64,000 bases of DNA from an uncultured Rhodoferax sp. (GTDB lineage Bacteria > Pseudomonadota > Gammaproteobacteria > Burkholderiales > Burkholderiaceae_C): NCBI RefSeq assembly GCF_946221635.1, contig NZ_CAMIHB010000007.1, positions 114,647-178,646 on the forward strand, written 5' to 3'. The position numbers and the translations under genes are program-made. The notes below the pieces were generated by a model. That model ran no database searches and had not been told where the DNA came from. It saw only the letters and a list, made by a program, of their open reading frames with translations. Positions 1 to 9,101 of the stretch are shown here, piece by piece; the first letter of the stretch is position 1, and each line of letters starts with the position of its first letter.

Positions 1-645
1 CTCACCATCCTGGCCAAGCCCCTGTATTGGTTGCTCGACAAGCTGCATGGTTTCATCCAGAACTGGGGCTGGTCCATTGTGGCCCTGGTGCTGTTGCTCA
101 AGGTCGCCTTCTACTGGCTCAATGCCAAGGCCTATGCCTCCATGGCCAAGATGAAGGCGGTCAATCCGCGCATCATGGAAATGCGCGAGCGCCTCAAGGA
201 CAAGCCGCAGCAGATGCAGCAGGAGATGATGAAGATCTACCGTGAGGAAAAGGTCAACCCCATGGGTGGCTGCTTCCCCATCATGATCCAGATCCCGGTG
301 TTCATCGCGCTGTACTGGGTGCTGCTGTCCACCGTGGAAATGCGCAACACCCCCTGGGTGCTGTGGATCCACGACCTCTCCTCGCCGGACCCCTATTTCA
401 TCCTGCCCCTGGTCATGACCCTGACCACGCTGCTGCAGACCGCGCTGAACCCCGCGCCGCCGGACCCCATGCAGGCCAAGATGATGTGGATCATGCCGCT
501 GGCCTTCAGTGTGATGTTCTTCTTCTTCCCATCGGGCCTGGTGCTGTATTGGATCACCAACAACATCCTGTCCATTGCGCAGCAGTGGATCATCAACAAG
601 CGCATGGGCGTGCCGCCCCAGTTCAATCTGCCCAAGTTCAAGTAA
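1..645 (+). CDS. yidC: Membrane protein insertase YidC, C-terminal part (5' end outside window)
   Basis: YidC inserts and folds inner-membrane proteins, alone or with SecYEG. The visible 214 residues are the conserved 60KD_IMP core. They include the cytoplasmic helical hairpin rich in Met, Lys and Gln, the NPMGGCFPIMIQIPVF segment, and the last two membrane segments ending in PSGLVLYWITNN followed by a short basic tail. The frame is open from base 1, so the periplasmic domain and start lie upstream. It is followed 21 bases later by mnmE, the usual neighbour in the rpmH-rnpA-yidC-mnmE block near the origin. That wider block is inferred, not seen. Confidence 0.96.
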   Translation, partial: LTILAKPLYWLLDKLHGFIQNWGWSIVALVLLLKVAFYWLNAKAYASMAKMKAVNPRIMEMRERLKDKPQQMQQEMMKIYREEKVNPMGGCFPIMIQIPVFIALYWVLLSTVEMRNTPWVLWIHDLSSPDPYFILPLVMTLTTLLQTALNPAPPDPMQAKMMWIMPLAFSVMFFFFPSGLVLYWITNNILSIAQQWIINKRMGVPPQFNLPKFK

Positions 646-666
646 GCAGACCGGGATGAGGCGCTT

Positions 667-2073
667 GTGCTGACACGCCAGAGCGACCCCATCGTGGCCG
701 TGGCCACGGCCCCCGGGCGGGGTGCCGTGGGCATTGTGCGCATCAGTGGCAAAGACCTGGCGGCCTTTGTCCACGCCCTGCTGGGCCGCAGCCTGCGGCC
801 GCGCGAGGCCACCTACCTCCCCTTTCCCGATGCACAAGGCCAGCCGCTGGACCAGGGGCTGGCCTTGTACTTTCCGGGCCCGCACTCCTTTACCGGCGAA
901 GACGTAGTGGAGCTGCAGGCCCACGGTGGCGCCGTGGTGTTGCAGCTGCTCGTCGCACGCTGCCTGGAGCTGGCGGCATACACGCCCGCGGGTGCCAGCC
1001 AGGCGCTGCTGCCGGGTTTGCGCATTGCGCAGGCCGGCGAATTCTCCCAGCGCGCCTTCCTCAACGGCAAGATCGATCTGACCCAGGCCGAGGCGATTGC
1101 CGACCTCATCGACGCCAGCACCGAGGCTGCGGCCCGCAGTGCGACCCAATCCCTGGCCGGGGCCTTTTCCCGGCAGGTGCATGGTCTGCTCGATGCACTG
1201 GTGCATCTGCGCATGCTGGTCGAGGCGACGCTGGACTTTCCGGAAGAGGAAATCGATTTCCTGCAGAAGGCTGATGCCCAAGGCCAACTCCAGCGCCTGC
1301 AACACACGGTGCAAACGGTGTTGCAGCAGGCGCGCCAGGGAGCCCTGCTGCGGGAAGGCATCACGGTCGTGATCGCGGGTCAGCCCAATGCGGGCAAGTC
1401 GTCCTTGCTCAACGCGCTGGCGGGGGCGGAATTGGCCATCGTGACGCCCATTGCCGGCACCACGCGCGACAAGGTGCAGCAAACCATACAGATCCAGGGC
1501 ATTCCCATCCATGTGGTGGACACGGCGGGTCTGCGTGACAGTGAGGACGCTGTGGAGCAAATTGGCATTGCCCGCGCCTGGCAGGCCATCGAGGCGGCGG
1601 ATGCGGTGCTCTTTCTGCACGATCTCACACGCCAGAATGCTACAGATTACATAGCGGCTGACGCAGATATTGCGAGGGCTTTGGCCCAAAAACTCACCAA
1701 ATCCATCCCGGTGATCCATGTCTGGAACAAGGCCGACGCCGTGGAGGCGGTGGTGCCTGCGGACGGCCTGGTGTTGTCCGCCAAGACCGGTACGGGACTG
1801 GAAGCCCTGCGCGAACGCTTGCTGCAGTCGGCGGGCTGGCAACCCGCAGCCAGCGGTGGTTTCATGGCCAGGGAGCGTCACTTGCAAGCATTGCGCGAGG
1901 TGGATGCCCATCTCATGGAAGCGCATCTGCATCTGGCAGAGGCCGCCGGTGCGCTGGATTTGTTGGCCGAAGAGCTGCGATTGGCGCAGAACGCGCTCAG
2001 TGCCATCACCGGCGAATTCAGCTCGGATGACCTGCTGGGCGTCATCTTTTCCAAGTTTTGCATTGGCAAATAG
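667..2073 (+). CDS. mnmE: tRNA uridine-5-carboxymethylaminomethyl(34) synthesis GTPase MnmE
   Basis: MnmE with MnmG modifies U34 of tRNAs. The 468-residue protein has the N-terminal folate-binding domain, a helical domain and an inserted GTPase domain. G motifs are GQPNAGKSS near residue 238, TTRD near 265, DTAGL near 285 and NKAD near 354. It ends with the diagnostic FCIGK, so the catalytic Cys is present. GTG at 667 is the first usable start in frame after yidC. Residues about 324-340, between G3 and G4, are encoded by a copy of the dispersed repeat (1636-1686). This is an insertion-like stretch in an otherwise conserved domain. Confidence 0.97.
   Translation: MLTRQSDPIVAVATAPGRGAVGIVRISGKDLAAFVHALLGRSLRPREATYLPFPDAQGQPLDQGLALYFPGPHSFTGEDVVELQAHGGAVVLQLLVARCLELAAYTPAGASQALLPGLRIAQAGEFSQRAFLNGKIDLTQAEAIADLIDASTEAAARSATQSLAGAFSRQVHGLLDALVHLRMLVEATLDFPEEEIDFLQKADAQGQLQRLQHTVQTVLQQARQGALLREGITVVIAGQPNAGKSSLLNALAGAELAIVTPIAGTTRDKVQQTIQIQGIPIHVVDTAGLRDSEDAVEQIGIARAWQAIEAADAVLFLHDLTRQNATDYIAADADIARALAQKLTKSIPVIHVWNKADAVEAVVPADGLVLSAKTGTGLEALRERLLQSAGWQPAASGGFMARERHLQALREVDAHLMEAHLHLAEAAGALDLLAEELRLAQNALSAITGEFSSDDLLGVIFSKFCIGK
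1636..1686 (+). repeat. Dispersed repeat copy A, in frame inside mnmE
   Basis: The left arm is a diverged GCTA...ATAGC, followed by GGCTGACGCAG and the right block GAGGGCTTTGGCC. It matches copy B at 11410 along its whole length. Translated in the host frame it gives ATDYIAADADI, like ATKFIAACADS in bufC. Confidence 0.7.
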
Positions 2074-2117
2074 CCTGCACTACACTCGGCGGCAATCTGG
2101 TTCCGAAAGCAATAACA

Positions 2118-2837
2118 ATGTCCCTGCTACGTTGGTTTTCCAAGAAGCCGTCAGTTCCACCTCTTGCGGCCGAGAGTTCGAGCCTGGGGCATATGGATGC
2201 CACCCTGCCGTTTCCGCAGAATGGCAAGTCGCGCGGGAAGGGGCCCAACTCGGTACCGCCGGGCAGCGCCGCCAACCGCAAGCATGAGCGCCTGGAGCGC
2301 CGCGAACTGCTCTACACCGTAGTGCGTGAATCGATGACGCGCGCCGGTCTGCTGTCCACCAGCTACAAGTTCAAGGTGCTGTCCCTGGATTCGCGTGGCC
2401 GGCAGTACCTCATCATGATGGACATGGCGCGCCAGAACGTGGGCGACCCGCAGCGCCTGGTGGACATGGAGAGCCATATTGCCAAGGTGGCCAAGTCACG
2501 CCACGACATCCTGGTCACGGCGGTGTATTGGCGGGTCAACGAGCATGTGACCGCCGGCATGACGCGAGGTACGCAGCCTCCGGCCAGCCAGGGCGCCTCC
2601 AATGCGGCCGCCATCGGTGGCGCAGCCAATGTGCCGCGCTATGAGCCCCTGCACGCAGACGAAGTGGCGGCCTTCAAGCAGGCGCTGGCCTCCATCCCCT
2701 CACCTGCGGGCTTGTCTGCGCCAGGCGAGATCATCCGTTCGGGCCGGCGCAATCCCGCGCCGCCCAGCTTCCAGGATACCGAGATGGATGACCGCAACTC
2801 GCCGCTGAGCGGTACGCAGTACGGCGATCTGAACTGA
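2118..2837 (+). CDS. Conserved hypothetical protein, 239 aa
   Basis: I do not recognise a named family. The protein begins MSLLRWFSKK, has a low-complexity N-terminal 50 residues, then a folded-looking segment (about 55-140) beginning ERRELLYTVVRESMTRAG. This contains alternating beta and alpha predictions and a DMARQNVGDPQRLVDMESHIAKVAKSRHDI helix-like stretch. The C-terminal third is rich in Ala, Pro and Gly and looks disordered. No signal peptide or membrane segment is visible. The start at 2118 is chosen because upstream codons overlap the end of mnmE and lack protein character. It is convergent with apt; a 7-bp hairpin lies between them (2845-2863). Confidence 0.75.
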   Translation: MSLLRWFSKKPSVPPLAAESSSLGHMDATLPFPQNGKSRGKGPNSVPPGSAANRKHERLERRELLYTVVRESMTRAGLLSTSYKFKVLSLDSRGRQYLIMMDMARQNVGDPQRLVDMESHIAKVAKSRHDILVTAVYWRVNEHVTAGMTRGTQPPASQGASNAAAIGGAANVPRYEPLHADEVAAFKQALASIPSPAGLSAPGEIIRSGRRNPAPPSFQDTEMDDRNSPLSGTQYGDLN

Positions 2838-2844
2838 CGCCGAA

Positions 2845-2863
2845 GCAGGCCTCAGTGGCCTGC
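2845..2863. terminator. Hairpin between convergent genes
   Basis: GCAGGCC and GGCCTGC form a perfect 7-bp stem with a 5-base loop, overlapping the apt stop codon. There is no T-run on either side, so an intrinsic terminator is only a possibility. Confidence 0.35.
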
Positions 2864-3406
2864 GAAATCCACCAGCGTGAAAAGCGGCAGACCGGCCTCG
2901 CGCAAACGGTCCGATCCGCCCAGTTCGGGCAGGTCCACGATGGCGGCACCTTCCATGACGATGGCGCCCAAGCGTTCCAGCAGCTTCTTGCCGGCCATCA
3001 TCGTGCCGCCCGTGGCAATCAGGTCGTCAATGAGCAGGACGCGATCACCCTTTTGGACCGCATCGGTGTGCAGTTCCACCGTAGCGCTGCCGTACTCCAG
3101 TTCGTAGGTCTCTTCCACCGTGGTAAAGGGCAACTTGCCCTTCTTGCGGATGGGCACAAAGCCGATGTTGAGTTCGTAGGCCACCACGGCGCCGAGGATG
3201 AAGCCGCGGGCATCGAGCCCGGCCACCACATCGGGCCGCATGGCGGGGTCCATATAGCGGTGGACAAAGGCGTCTATGAGGACGCGGAACACCTTGGCGT
3301 TCTGCAGCAAAGTGGTGATGTCGCGGAACTGCACGCCCGGTGCGGGCCAGTCGGGGACGGTACGGATGTGGTCCCTGAGGTATTGGGCGACGGTTTTGTC
3401 TTGCAT
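2852..3406 (-). CDS. apt: Adenine phosphoribosyltransferase
   Basis: Converts adenine and PRPP to AMP in purine salvage. At 184 residues it has normal family length. The PRPP-binding loop VLLIDDLIATGGT is intact, preceded by the Apt pattern GLDARGFILG and by LPFTTVEETYELEYG. No signal sequence is present, so the enzyme is cytosolic. The start ATG at 3406 gives MQDKTVAQYLRDHIRTVPDWPAPGVQFRDIT, the normal N-terminus split here as the opening and the FRDIT motif. It is separated by 63 bases from the antiporter gene upstream on the same strand. Confidence 0.96.
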   Translation of the reverse strand: MQDKTVAQYLRDHIRTVPDWPAPGVQFRDITTLLQNAKVFRVLIDAFVHRYMDPAMRPDVVAGLDARGFILGAVVAYELNIGFVPIRKKGKLPFTTVEETYELEYGSATVELHTDAVQKGDRVLLIDDLIATGGTMMAGKKLLERLGAIVMEGAAIVDLPELGGSDRLREAGLPLFTLVDFAGH

Positions 3407-3469
3407 GGGGTGCAGGGGAAAAAATTGAGGCAGGCGCTATTGTGCCCCCAAGCCCCGCTGCTGCGGCAA

Positions 3470-5455
3470 CTAGCCCTTGAGCAATTTCTGCTCGGCCACC
3501 GCGAGGGCTCCGGCCTTGCCCGAGAGCACCAGCGTATCGCCGCCCTGCAAGACCAGCTCGGGTGCCACGGGGCTGGTCCGGCCACTCTGGTGGCGCAGAC
3601 TCAGCACCCGGATCGCGAGGGCTTCCAGGTCGAAGTGAGACAGGGGCTTGCCGGAGGCCTTGGCCGCGAGTGGCAAGGTCAGGGTCACCAGACGTTCCTG
3701 CTGCAACTCGTCCACCGAGTCGTCGTCGGCCCCGTGGAAGAAGCCGCGCAGCAGGTTGTAGCGGGCGTCGCGTTGGTCCTGCACGATGCGGATCACGCGC
3801 CGCATGGGCACGCCCACCAGGGCCAGGGCATGGCTGGCCAGCATGAGGGAGCCTTCGATGGCCTCCGGCACCACCTCGGTCGCACCGGCTGCGCGCAGCT
3901 TGTCCAGCGCATGGTCGTCCTGGGTACGTACGATCACAGGGACCTGGGGGGCATGGGTATGGGTATTGCCCAGCACCTTCAGTGCCGCACCCTCGCCGAG
4001 GTAGGTGATGACCACCGCACTGGCACGTGCGAGGCCGGCGGCCATGAGGGCCTGCAGCCGGGCCGCATCGCCAAACACCACCGAGTGGCCCGCCGCCGCA
4101 GCCTGGCGCACCCGGTCGGGGTCCAGGTCCAGCGCCATGTACGGGATGCCCTCGTGCTCCAGCACGCGGGCCAGGTTTTGTCCACAGCGGCCAAAGCCGC
4201 AGATGATGACGTGCTGGTTGGCGTTGATGGATTTGCGCGCGATGGTGGTCATCTGCAGGGACTGCAGCAGCCATTCGCTGCTGACCAGCTTCATCACGAT
4301 GCGGTTGCTGTACATCACGATGAAGGGCGTGGCCAGCATGGACAGCACCATGCTGGCCAGGATGGGATTGAGCAAGTTCGGCGGCACCAACGCGTTTTTC
4401 TGCGCCAGCGTCAGCAGCACAAAACCGAACTCGCCAGCCTGCGCCAGGTAGAGGCCAGTGCGCAGGCCCACGCCGGAGGAGGCACCCAGGGCCTTGGCCA
4501 GCCCGGTCACCAGTGCGGCTTTGAACAGAATGGGCAGTACGAGCAGCAGTAGCACCATGGGCCAGCGTTCCAGTACCAGGCGCCAGTCCAGCAGCATGCC
4601 GATGGAAATGAAGAACAGGCCCAGCAGCACGTCATGGAAGGGCCGGATATCGGTTTCCACCTGGTGCTTGTATTCAGTCTCCGAGATCAGCATGCCCGCG
4701 ATGAAGGCACCCAAGGCCAGGCTCAGGCCGGCCAGCTCGGTCAGCCAGGCCAGGCCCAGCGTGATGAACAGCAGGTTCAATACAAACAGCTCGTCACTCT
4801 TGCGCCGCGCCACCAGTGTGAGCCAGCGCCGCATCACATGCTGGCCGCCCACCATGAGCACGGTGACCAGCACCATGGCCTTGAGGCCAGCCCATGCCAG
4901 TGATTCAAACAGCTGCTCGCCGGAAGCCCCCAGGGCCGGGATCAGCACCAGCAACGGCACCACGGCCAAGTCTTGTAAGAGGAGCACACCCATGACGCGT
5001 TTGCCATGTTCGGAGTCCAGCTCCAGTCGTTCCACCATGAGCTTGACCACGATGGCGGTACTGCTCATGGCCAGCGCGCAGGACAGAGCCAGTGCGGCTT
5101 GCCACTCCATATTCCAGATGCGCGGCATGAGCAGCGCCAGCCCCAAGGTCGCGGCAGTGGCCAGGCAAATCGTCACCACCACCTGCAGCAAGCCCAACCC
5201 GAACACATGCTGGCGCATGGCGCGCAGGCGCGGCAGGTTGAACTCCAGTCCGATCACGAACATCAGGAACACCACGCCGAACTCGCCCAGGTGGCGCACG
5301 GCTTCGGAGTTCTGCGAGAGCGCCAGTGCATTGGGCCCGATCACCACGCCCACCGCCAGATAGCCCAGCATGGGCGGCAGCTTGAGCGAGCGGCACACCA
5401 CCACGCCCAATACGGCAGCCAGCAGGTAGAGCAGGGTGATTTCCAATCCGGTCAT
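3470..5455 (-). CDS. Monovalent cation:proton antiporter, CPA2 (KefB/KefC) family
   Basis: A 661-residue K+/H+-type antiporter. Residues about 1-385 form a Na+/H+-exchanger domain of 12 or so membrane segments. A TrkA-N (RCK) domain starts near residue 410, with the nucleotide-binding loop IICGFGRCGQN and an acidic LDLDPDR end of the second strand. A TrkA-C domain occupies about 570-655. This domain order matches KefB/KefC and YbaL. No ancillary KefF/KefG subunit gene is adjacent, so glutathione gating cannot be assumed. Substrate (K+ versus Na+) is not settled by sequence. Confidence 0.9.
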   Translation of the reverse strand: MTGLEITLLYLLAAVLGVVVCRSLKLPPMLGYLAVGVVIGPNALALSQNSEAVRHLGEFGVVFLMFVIGLEFNLPRLRAMRQHVFGLGLLQVVVTICLATAATLGLALLMPRIWNMEWQAALALSCALAMSSTAIVVKLMVERLELDSEHGKRVMGVLLLQDLAVVPLLVLIPALGASGEQLFESLAWAGLKAMVLVTVLMVGGQHVMRRWLTLVARRKSDELFVLNLLFITLGLAWLTELAGLSLALGAFIAGMLISETEYKHQVETDIRPFHDVLLGLFFISIGMLLDWRLVLERWPMVLLLLVLPILFKAALVTGLAKALGASSGVGLRTGLYLAQAGEFGFVLLTLAQKNALVPPNLLNPILASMVLSMLATPFIVMYSNRIVMKLVSSEWLLQSLQMTTIARKSINANQHVIICGFGRCGQNLARVLEHEGIPYMALDLDPDRVRQAAAAGHSVVFGDAARLQALMAAGLARASAVVITYLGEGAALKVLGNTHTHAPQVPVIVRTQDDHALDKLRAAGATEVVPEAIEGSLMLASHALALVGVPMRRVIRIVQDQRDARYNLLRGFFHGADDDSVDELQQERLVTLTLPLAAKASGKPLSHFDLEALAIRVLSLRHQSGRTSPVAPELVLQGGDTLVLSGKAGALAVAEQKLLKG

Positions 5456-5500
5456 GGCCCCATACTAGCAAGAGACATGCGCACCGATAAAATGCCTCGC

Positions 5501-6502
5501 ATGACAGCACATGCAGCAATCGGCGGGACCTCTCGCGCCCACCGGGCTTTGGCATTGGCCAAAGACACCTTCGACATCGAAGCCGCCGCCGTCCTCGGAC
5601 TGAAGGACCGTCTGGGTGAGAGTTTTGTGCAAACCGTGGAGCGCATTCTGGCCATCGAAGGCCGAGTGGTGGTCATGGGCATGGGCAAGAGCGGCCATGT
5701 GGGGCGCAAGATTGCGGCCACGCTGGCGTCCACCGGCACGCCAGCCTTCTTTGTCCACCCCGGTGAGGCCAGCCATGGCGATCTGGGCATGGTGACAGGG
5801 ACCGATCTGGTGCTCATGATTTCCAACAGCGGTGAGTCGCAGGAGATGGCTGCCATCCTGCCGGTGCTCAAGCGCCTGGGTGCACCCTTGGTTGCCCTGA
5901 CGAGCAACCCCGAGTCCACCATGGCGCGCTACGCCGACATCTGGATCGATGCGGGGGTGGCCAAGGAAGCCTGTCCGCTCAATCTGGCACCAACCGCCAG
6001 CACCACGGCCCAGCTCGCCATGGGAGATGCGCTCGCCGTGGCGCTGCTGGATGCGCGCGGTTTTCGCGCCGAAGACTTTGCGCGCTCCCACCCGGGTGGT
6101 GCCTTGGGGCGTAAGCTGCTGACCCATGTCAGCGACGTGATGCGCTCTGGCGATGCGGTACCCCGTGTCTCCCCCGCTGCCACATTCAGCGAGCTCATGC
6201 GCGAAATGAGCGCCAAGGGCCTGGGCGCGACGGCCATCGTCGATGCCGCTGGCACGGTGCTGGGCATCTTCACCGATGGAGATTTGCGCCGCCTCGTCGA
6301 ACAAGGCACGGACCTGCGCAGCAAGACGGCGCAGGACGTGATGCATGCGCGCCCCTACACCATTGAAGCCGATGCGCTGGCGGTGGATGCGGCCGACCTG
6401 ATGGAGGCCAAGCGCATTACCAGCGTGCTGGTGGTGGACGCCGCCGGCGTGCTGTGCGGTGCGCTCAACAGCAACGACCTCATGCGCGCGAAAGTCATCT
6501 GA
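5501..6502 (+). CDS. kdsD: Arabinose-5-phosphate isomerase KdsD/KpsF
   Basis: Interconverts ribulose-5-P and arabinose-5-P, the first step of Kdo synthesis for LPS. A SIS domain holds MGMGKSGHVGRKIAATLAST and the HPGEASHGDLG motif, and two CBS domains fill the C-terminal 120 residues. Length is 333 residues from ATG 5501; in-frame ATGs at 5477 and 5492 would add 8 or 3 residues. I prefer 5501 because the N-terminus then matches the family length, and because TAAAAT at 5487-5492 resembles a -10 box. Its stop overlaps the kdsC start (TGATG), so the two are translationally coupled. Confidence 0.95.
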   Translation: MTAHAAIGGTSRAHRALALAKDTFDIEAAAVLGLKDRLGESFVQTVERILAIEGRVVVMGMGKSGHVGRKIAATLASTGTPAFFVHPGEASHGDLGMVTGTDLVLMISNSGESQEMAAILPVLKRLGAPLVALTSNPESTMARYADIWIDAGVAKEACPLNLAPTASTTAQLAMGDALAVALLDARGFRAEDFARSHPGGALGRKLLTHVSDVMRSGDAVPRVSPAATFSELMREMSAKGLGATAIVDAAGTVLGIFTDGDLRRLVEQGTDLRSKTAQDVMHARPYTIEADALAVDAADLMEAKRITSVLVVDAAGVLCGALNSNDLMRAKVI

Positions 6503-7050
6503 TGTCCACACCACAGATTCAGTTTGCCCCGGACCTGCTGCTGCGCGCCCAGGGCATCCGCGTGGTGTTTCTCGATGTGGATGGCGTGCTGACCGACGGT
6601 GGCCTGCTGTTCTCGGAGTCCGGCGAAACCCTCAAGCGCTTCAACACCCTCGATGGCCACGGCCTCAAGCTTCTGCAGCAGGCGGGCATTACTCCGGTGA
6701 TCATCACTGGGCGTGACTCCAAGCCTCTGCGGGTGCGCCTGCAGGCTCTGGGGGTGGCGCACGCCCACTTCGGCACCGAGGACAAGCGTCCGGCCGCCGA
6801 GCAAACTCTGCAGCAACTGGGCCTGGATTGGTCACGGGCCGCTGCCATGGGGGATGACTGGCCGGATCTGCCTGTCATGCGCCGGGCTGCGCTTGCGGTC
6901 GCGCCGTCCAATGCCCATGTGGAGGTGCGCGGCATGGCCCACCACGTCACGGCTACGGCCGGCGGGCATGGTGCGGTGCGGGATTTGTGTGATCTTCTGC
7001 TGGTGGCCAGTGGCCGTTATGCAGAGTTGCTCGGGGCCTATACCCGGTGA
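6502..7050 (+). CDS. kdsC: 3-deoxy-D-manno-octulosonate 8-phosphate phosphatase KdsC
   Basis: Removes phosphate from Kdo-8-P. It is a HAD-superfamily enzyme of 182 residues, close to E. coli KdsC (188). Motif I is FLDVDGVLTDGG, the Ser/Thr motif II is GRDS in the ITGRDS stretch, and motif IV is GDDWPDLPVM. It lacks a cap domain, as expected for this tetrameric subfamily. The ATG overlaps the kdsD stop, and its own TGA overlaps the GTG of lptC, giving a tight kdsD-kdsC-lptC operon. Confidence 0.96.
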   Translation: MSTPQIQFAPDLLLRAQGIRVVFLDVDGVLTDGGLLFSESGETLKRFNTLDGHGLKLLQQAGITPVIITGRDSKPLRVRLQALGVAHAHFGTEDKRPAAEQTLQQLGLDWSRAAAMGDDWPDLPVMRRAALAVAPSNAHVEVRGMAHHVTATAGGHGAVRDLCDLLLVASGRYAELLGAYTR

Positions 7051-7661
7051 GAAACATCGCCTACGAAGCCTGGGAGCGCTTCCTGCTCTACCTGCCCTTG
7101 ATGGTGATGGCGACCCTGGCCCTGGGCACCTATTGGCTGGTGCGCAGCACGCCGGCTCCGGAGGTGGCGCAGGCGGAGCGCGTGCGCGGCCATGAGCCGG
7201 ACTATTTCATGCACGGCTTCTCCATCAAGACCTATGACGTCCAGGGTCGCATGCGCTCCGAGGTGCAGGGCAAGGTCGCGCGGCACTACCCCGACACCCA
7301 GTGGATCGAGATCGAGGGCATCCGCATCCGCTCCTTCGATGCCCAGGGACGGCTGACCACCGCCACCGCTCTGCGTGGCCTCACCAATGACAAGGGCTCC
7401 GAAGTCCAGCTCATGGGCAAGGCGGTGGTGGTACGCGAAGCGGACCAAAGCGCTGCAGGCAAGGCCGTGCCGCGTATGGAATACCGGGGCGAGTTCCTGC
7501 ATGCCTTTCTGGATCGGGAGATCGTGAAATCCCACCAGCCCGTGGAACTCACGCGCGGCAAGGACCGTTTCACCGCCGACGCCATGGACTTCGACAATGT
7601 GGACCAGGTCATGCAGCTGCGCGGCCGTGTGCGCGGCACACTGGTGCCCGAGTCCCGGTGA
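7047..7661 (+). CDS. lptC: LPS export ABC transporter periplasmic protein LptC
   Basis: LptC is the bitopic inner-membrane part of the LptBFGC machine and passes LPS to LptA. The 204-residue protein has a single N-terminal membrane segment (about 11-30, LLYLPLMVMATLALGTYWLV) and a periplasmic beta-jellyroll with the GF(S)IKTYDVQG and GRVRGTL segments. GTG at 7047 overlaps the kdsC stop (GTGA). lptA and lptB, which often follow, are absent here; an SDR gene follows instead. Confidence 0.92.
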   Translation: MRNIAYEAWERFLLYLPLMVMATLALGTYWLVRSTPAPEVAQAERVRGHEPDYFMHGFSIKTYDVQGRMRSEVQGKVARHYPDTQWIEIEGIRIRSFDAQGRLTTATALRGLTNDKGSEVQLMGKAVVVREADQSAAGKAVPRMEYRGEFLHAFLDREIVKSHQPVELTRGKDRFTADAMDFDNVDQVMQLRGRVRGTLVPESR

Positions 7662-7695
7662 TGTTGTCCGCTGCCTCTTCTTTCTGGAGTCCCGC

Positions 7696-8472
7696 ATGGC
7701 GCCCCTGATCTTCATTACCGGTGCATCCAGCGGCATAGGCCAGGCCCTGGCCTGGCGCTACTACCAGGCAGGCTACGCGCTGGCACTGGTTGCGCGCCGC
7801 ACCGAAGAAATCCAGGCCTGGGCCCAGGCCCAGGAACTGGACGCCACGCGCTACCGGGTGTACCGCGCCGACGTGTCAGACGCTGACAGCATCGTGGCCG
7901 CAGGCCAGGCCTGCATGGCCGGGCAGGGTGTACCCGATGTGGTGATCGCCAATGCCGGCATCAGCATTGGTATGGACACGGCCATCCGTGGCGATCTGGA
8001 CGTGATGGCGCGTACCTTTGCCACCAACAACCTGGGCCTGGCTGCGACGTTTCACCCTTTTGTGGCCGCCATGGAGCAGCGTGGCAGCGGTGCGCTGGTG
8101 GGCATTGGCAGCGTGGCCGGTATCCGCGGCCTGCCGGGGCATGGTGCTTATTGCGCCAGCAAGGCGGCGGTCATCGCGTACTGCGAATCCCTGCGCGGCG
8201 AGTTGCGCGGCAGTGGAGTGAAGGTCGTGACGCTGTGCCCCGGTTACATCGATACGCCGCTGACGCGCCAGAACCGCTACAGCATGCCCTTTCTCATGCA
8301 GCCGGCAGCCTTTGCAGACCGCGCCTTCGCGGCGATTGCGCAAGGGGCCAGCTACCGCGTGATTCCGTGGCAGATGGGTTGGGTGGCCAAGGCCCTGCGG
8401 GCCCTGCCCAATGGACTGCTCGACAAAGTGCTGGCTGGGCGCCCACGCAAGCGCCGGCAGGATGGCAGTTGA
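7696..8472 (+). CDS. SDR family oxidoreductase
   Basis: A classical short-chain dehydrogenase of 258 residues. The NAD(P)-binding motif TGASSGIG lies at residues 7-14, NAG near 88-90, and the catalytic Tyr152-Cys-Ala-Ser-Lys156. A preceding Ser in GIGSVAG supplies the third catalytic residue. The start at 7696 follows a TGGAG ribosome site. The substrate is unknown. It lies 34 bases after lptC on the same strand and is followed by a strong bidirectional terminator. Confidence 0.93.
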   Translation: MAPLIFITGASSGIGQALAWRYYQAGYALALVARRTEEIQAWAQAQELDATRYRVYRADVSDADSIVAAGQACMAGQGVPDVVIANAGISIGMDTAIRGDLDVMARTFATNNLGLAATFHPFVAAMEQRGSGALVGIGSVAGIRGLPGHGAYCASKAAVIAYCESLRGELRGSGVKVVTLCPGYIDTPLTRQNRYSMPFLMQPAAFADRAFAAIAQGASYRVIPWQMGWVAKALRALPNGLLDKVLAGRPRKRRQDGS

Positions 8473-8502
8473 AGCAGAGAGACGGGGTACGCACTCCAAC
8501 GC

Positions 8503-8528
8503 AAAAAGGGACCCGAAGGTCCCTTTTT
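8503..8528. terminator. Bidirectional intrinsic terminator
   Basis: An 11-bp perfect stem (AAAAAGGGACC with GGTCCCTTTTT) closes on a CGAA tetraloop. A- and T-runs flank the GC core, so it can terminate both the SDR gene from the left and the RRM gene from the right. Confidence 0.9.
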
Positions 8529-8548
8529 ATTGCTGGGTTCAGCAGGGC

Positions 8549-8992
8549 TTAGTAGCCGCCGCGGTTGCCGCCGCCGTAGCCGCCACCGCCAGAGCGATCG
8601 CCACCACCGTAGCCGCCGCCACCGGAGCGGTCGCCGCCACCGTAGCCACCGCCAGAACGGCCGCCGCCGAAGCCGCCACCGCTGGAACGGCCACCACCGA
8701 AGCCGCCACCGCCACCAAAGCCGCCAGAGCGGGGAGGACGGGGTTCCATGGGACGGGCTTCGTTCACCACGAGGCCGCGGCCACCGAATTGCTGACCGTT
8801 CATGGCGCTGATCGCGGCTTGGGCTTCAGCGTCGCTGCCCATTTCCACAAAACCAAAACCCTTGGAACGGCCAGTGTCGCGCTCCATCATGACTTTGGCG
8901 CTGGCGACGGTGCCGTGGCTGGAGAAGGCTTGCAGCAGGTCTTCGTCACGGAAGGAATAAGGCAGGTTGCCCACGTAAAGTTTGTTGCCCAT
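8549..8992 (-). CDS. RNA-binding protein with one RRM and a Gly-rich tail
   Basis: A 147-residue protein of the bacterial RRM (Rbp) type. Residues 1-80 form one RRM with RNP2 KLYVGNLPY and RNP1 KGFGFVEM. Residues about 88-147 are Gly/Arg/Ser/Tyr repeats such as GGGYGGGDRSGG. The start at 8992 is set by GAGGAG upstream. Such proteins bind single-stranded RNA and are often cold-induced; here that is inference. A leader of about 135 bases with a small hairpin precedes it. Confidence 0.93.
   Translation of the reverse strand: MGNKLYVGNLPYSFRDEDLLQAFSSHGTVASAKVMMERDTGRSKGFGFVEMGSDAEAQAAISAMNGQQFGGRGLVVNEARPMEPRPPRSGGFGGGGGFGGGRSSGGGFGGGRSGGGYGGGDRSGGGGYGGGDRSGGGGYGGGNRGGY
8570..8740 (-). repeat. 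Tandem Gly-rich coding repeats
   Basis: The DNA repeats units of roughly 33-36 bases encoding GGDRSGGGGYG and shorter GGGFGGG variants. It is the low-complexity tail of the RRM protein, a likely place for length variation. Confidence 0.7.
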
Positions 8993-9101
8993 GGAGGGAC
9001 TCCTCAAAATAACTCAAAACGCGATGGAGTCTTAACCGCAATCAACAAACCAGTGATGACTTAAAGCAGACGCGAAACTGACTAAACACCGCAAACTTGC
9101 A

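Noticed and set aside
8570..8740. Regular repeats as a possible CRISPR array
   Set aside because: The repeats are contiguous coding units of a Gly-rich tail, without spacers, and no cas genes exist nearby.
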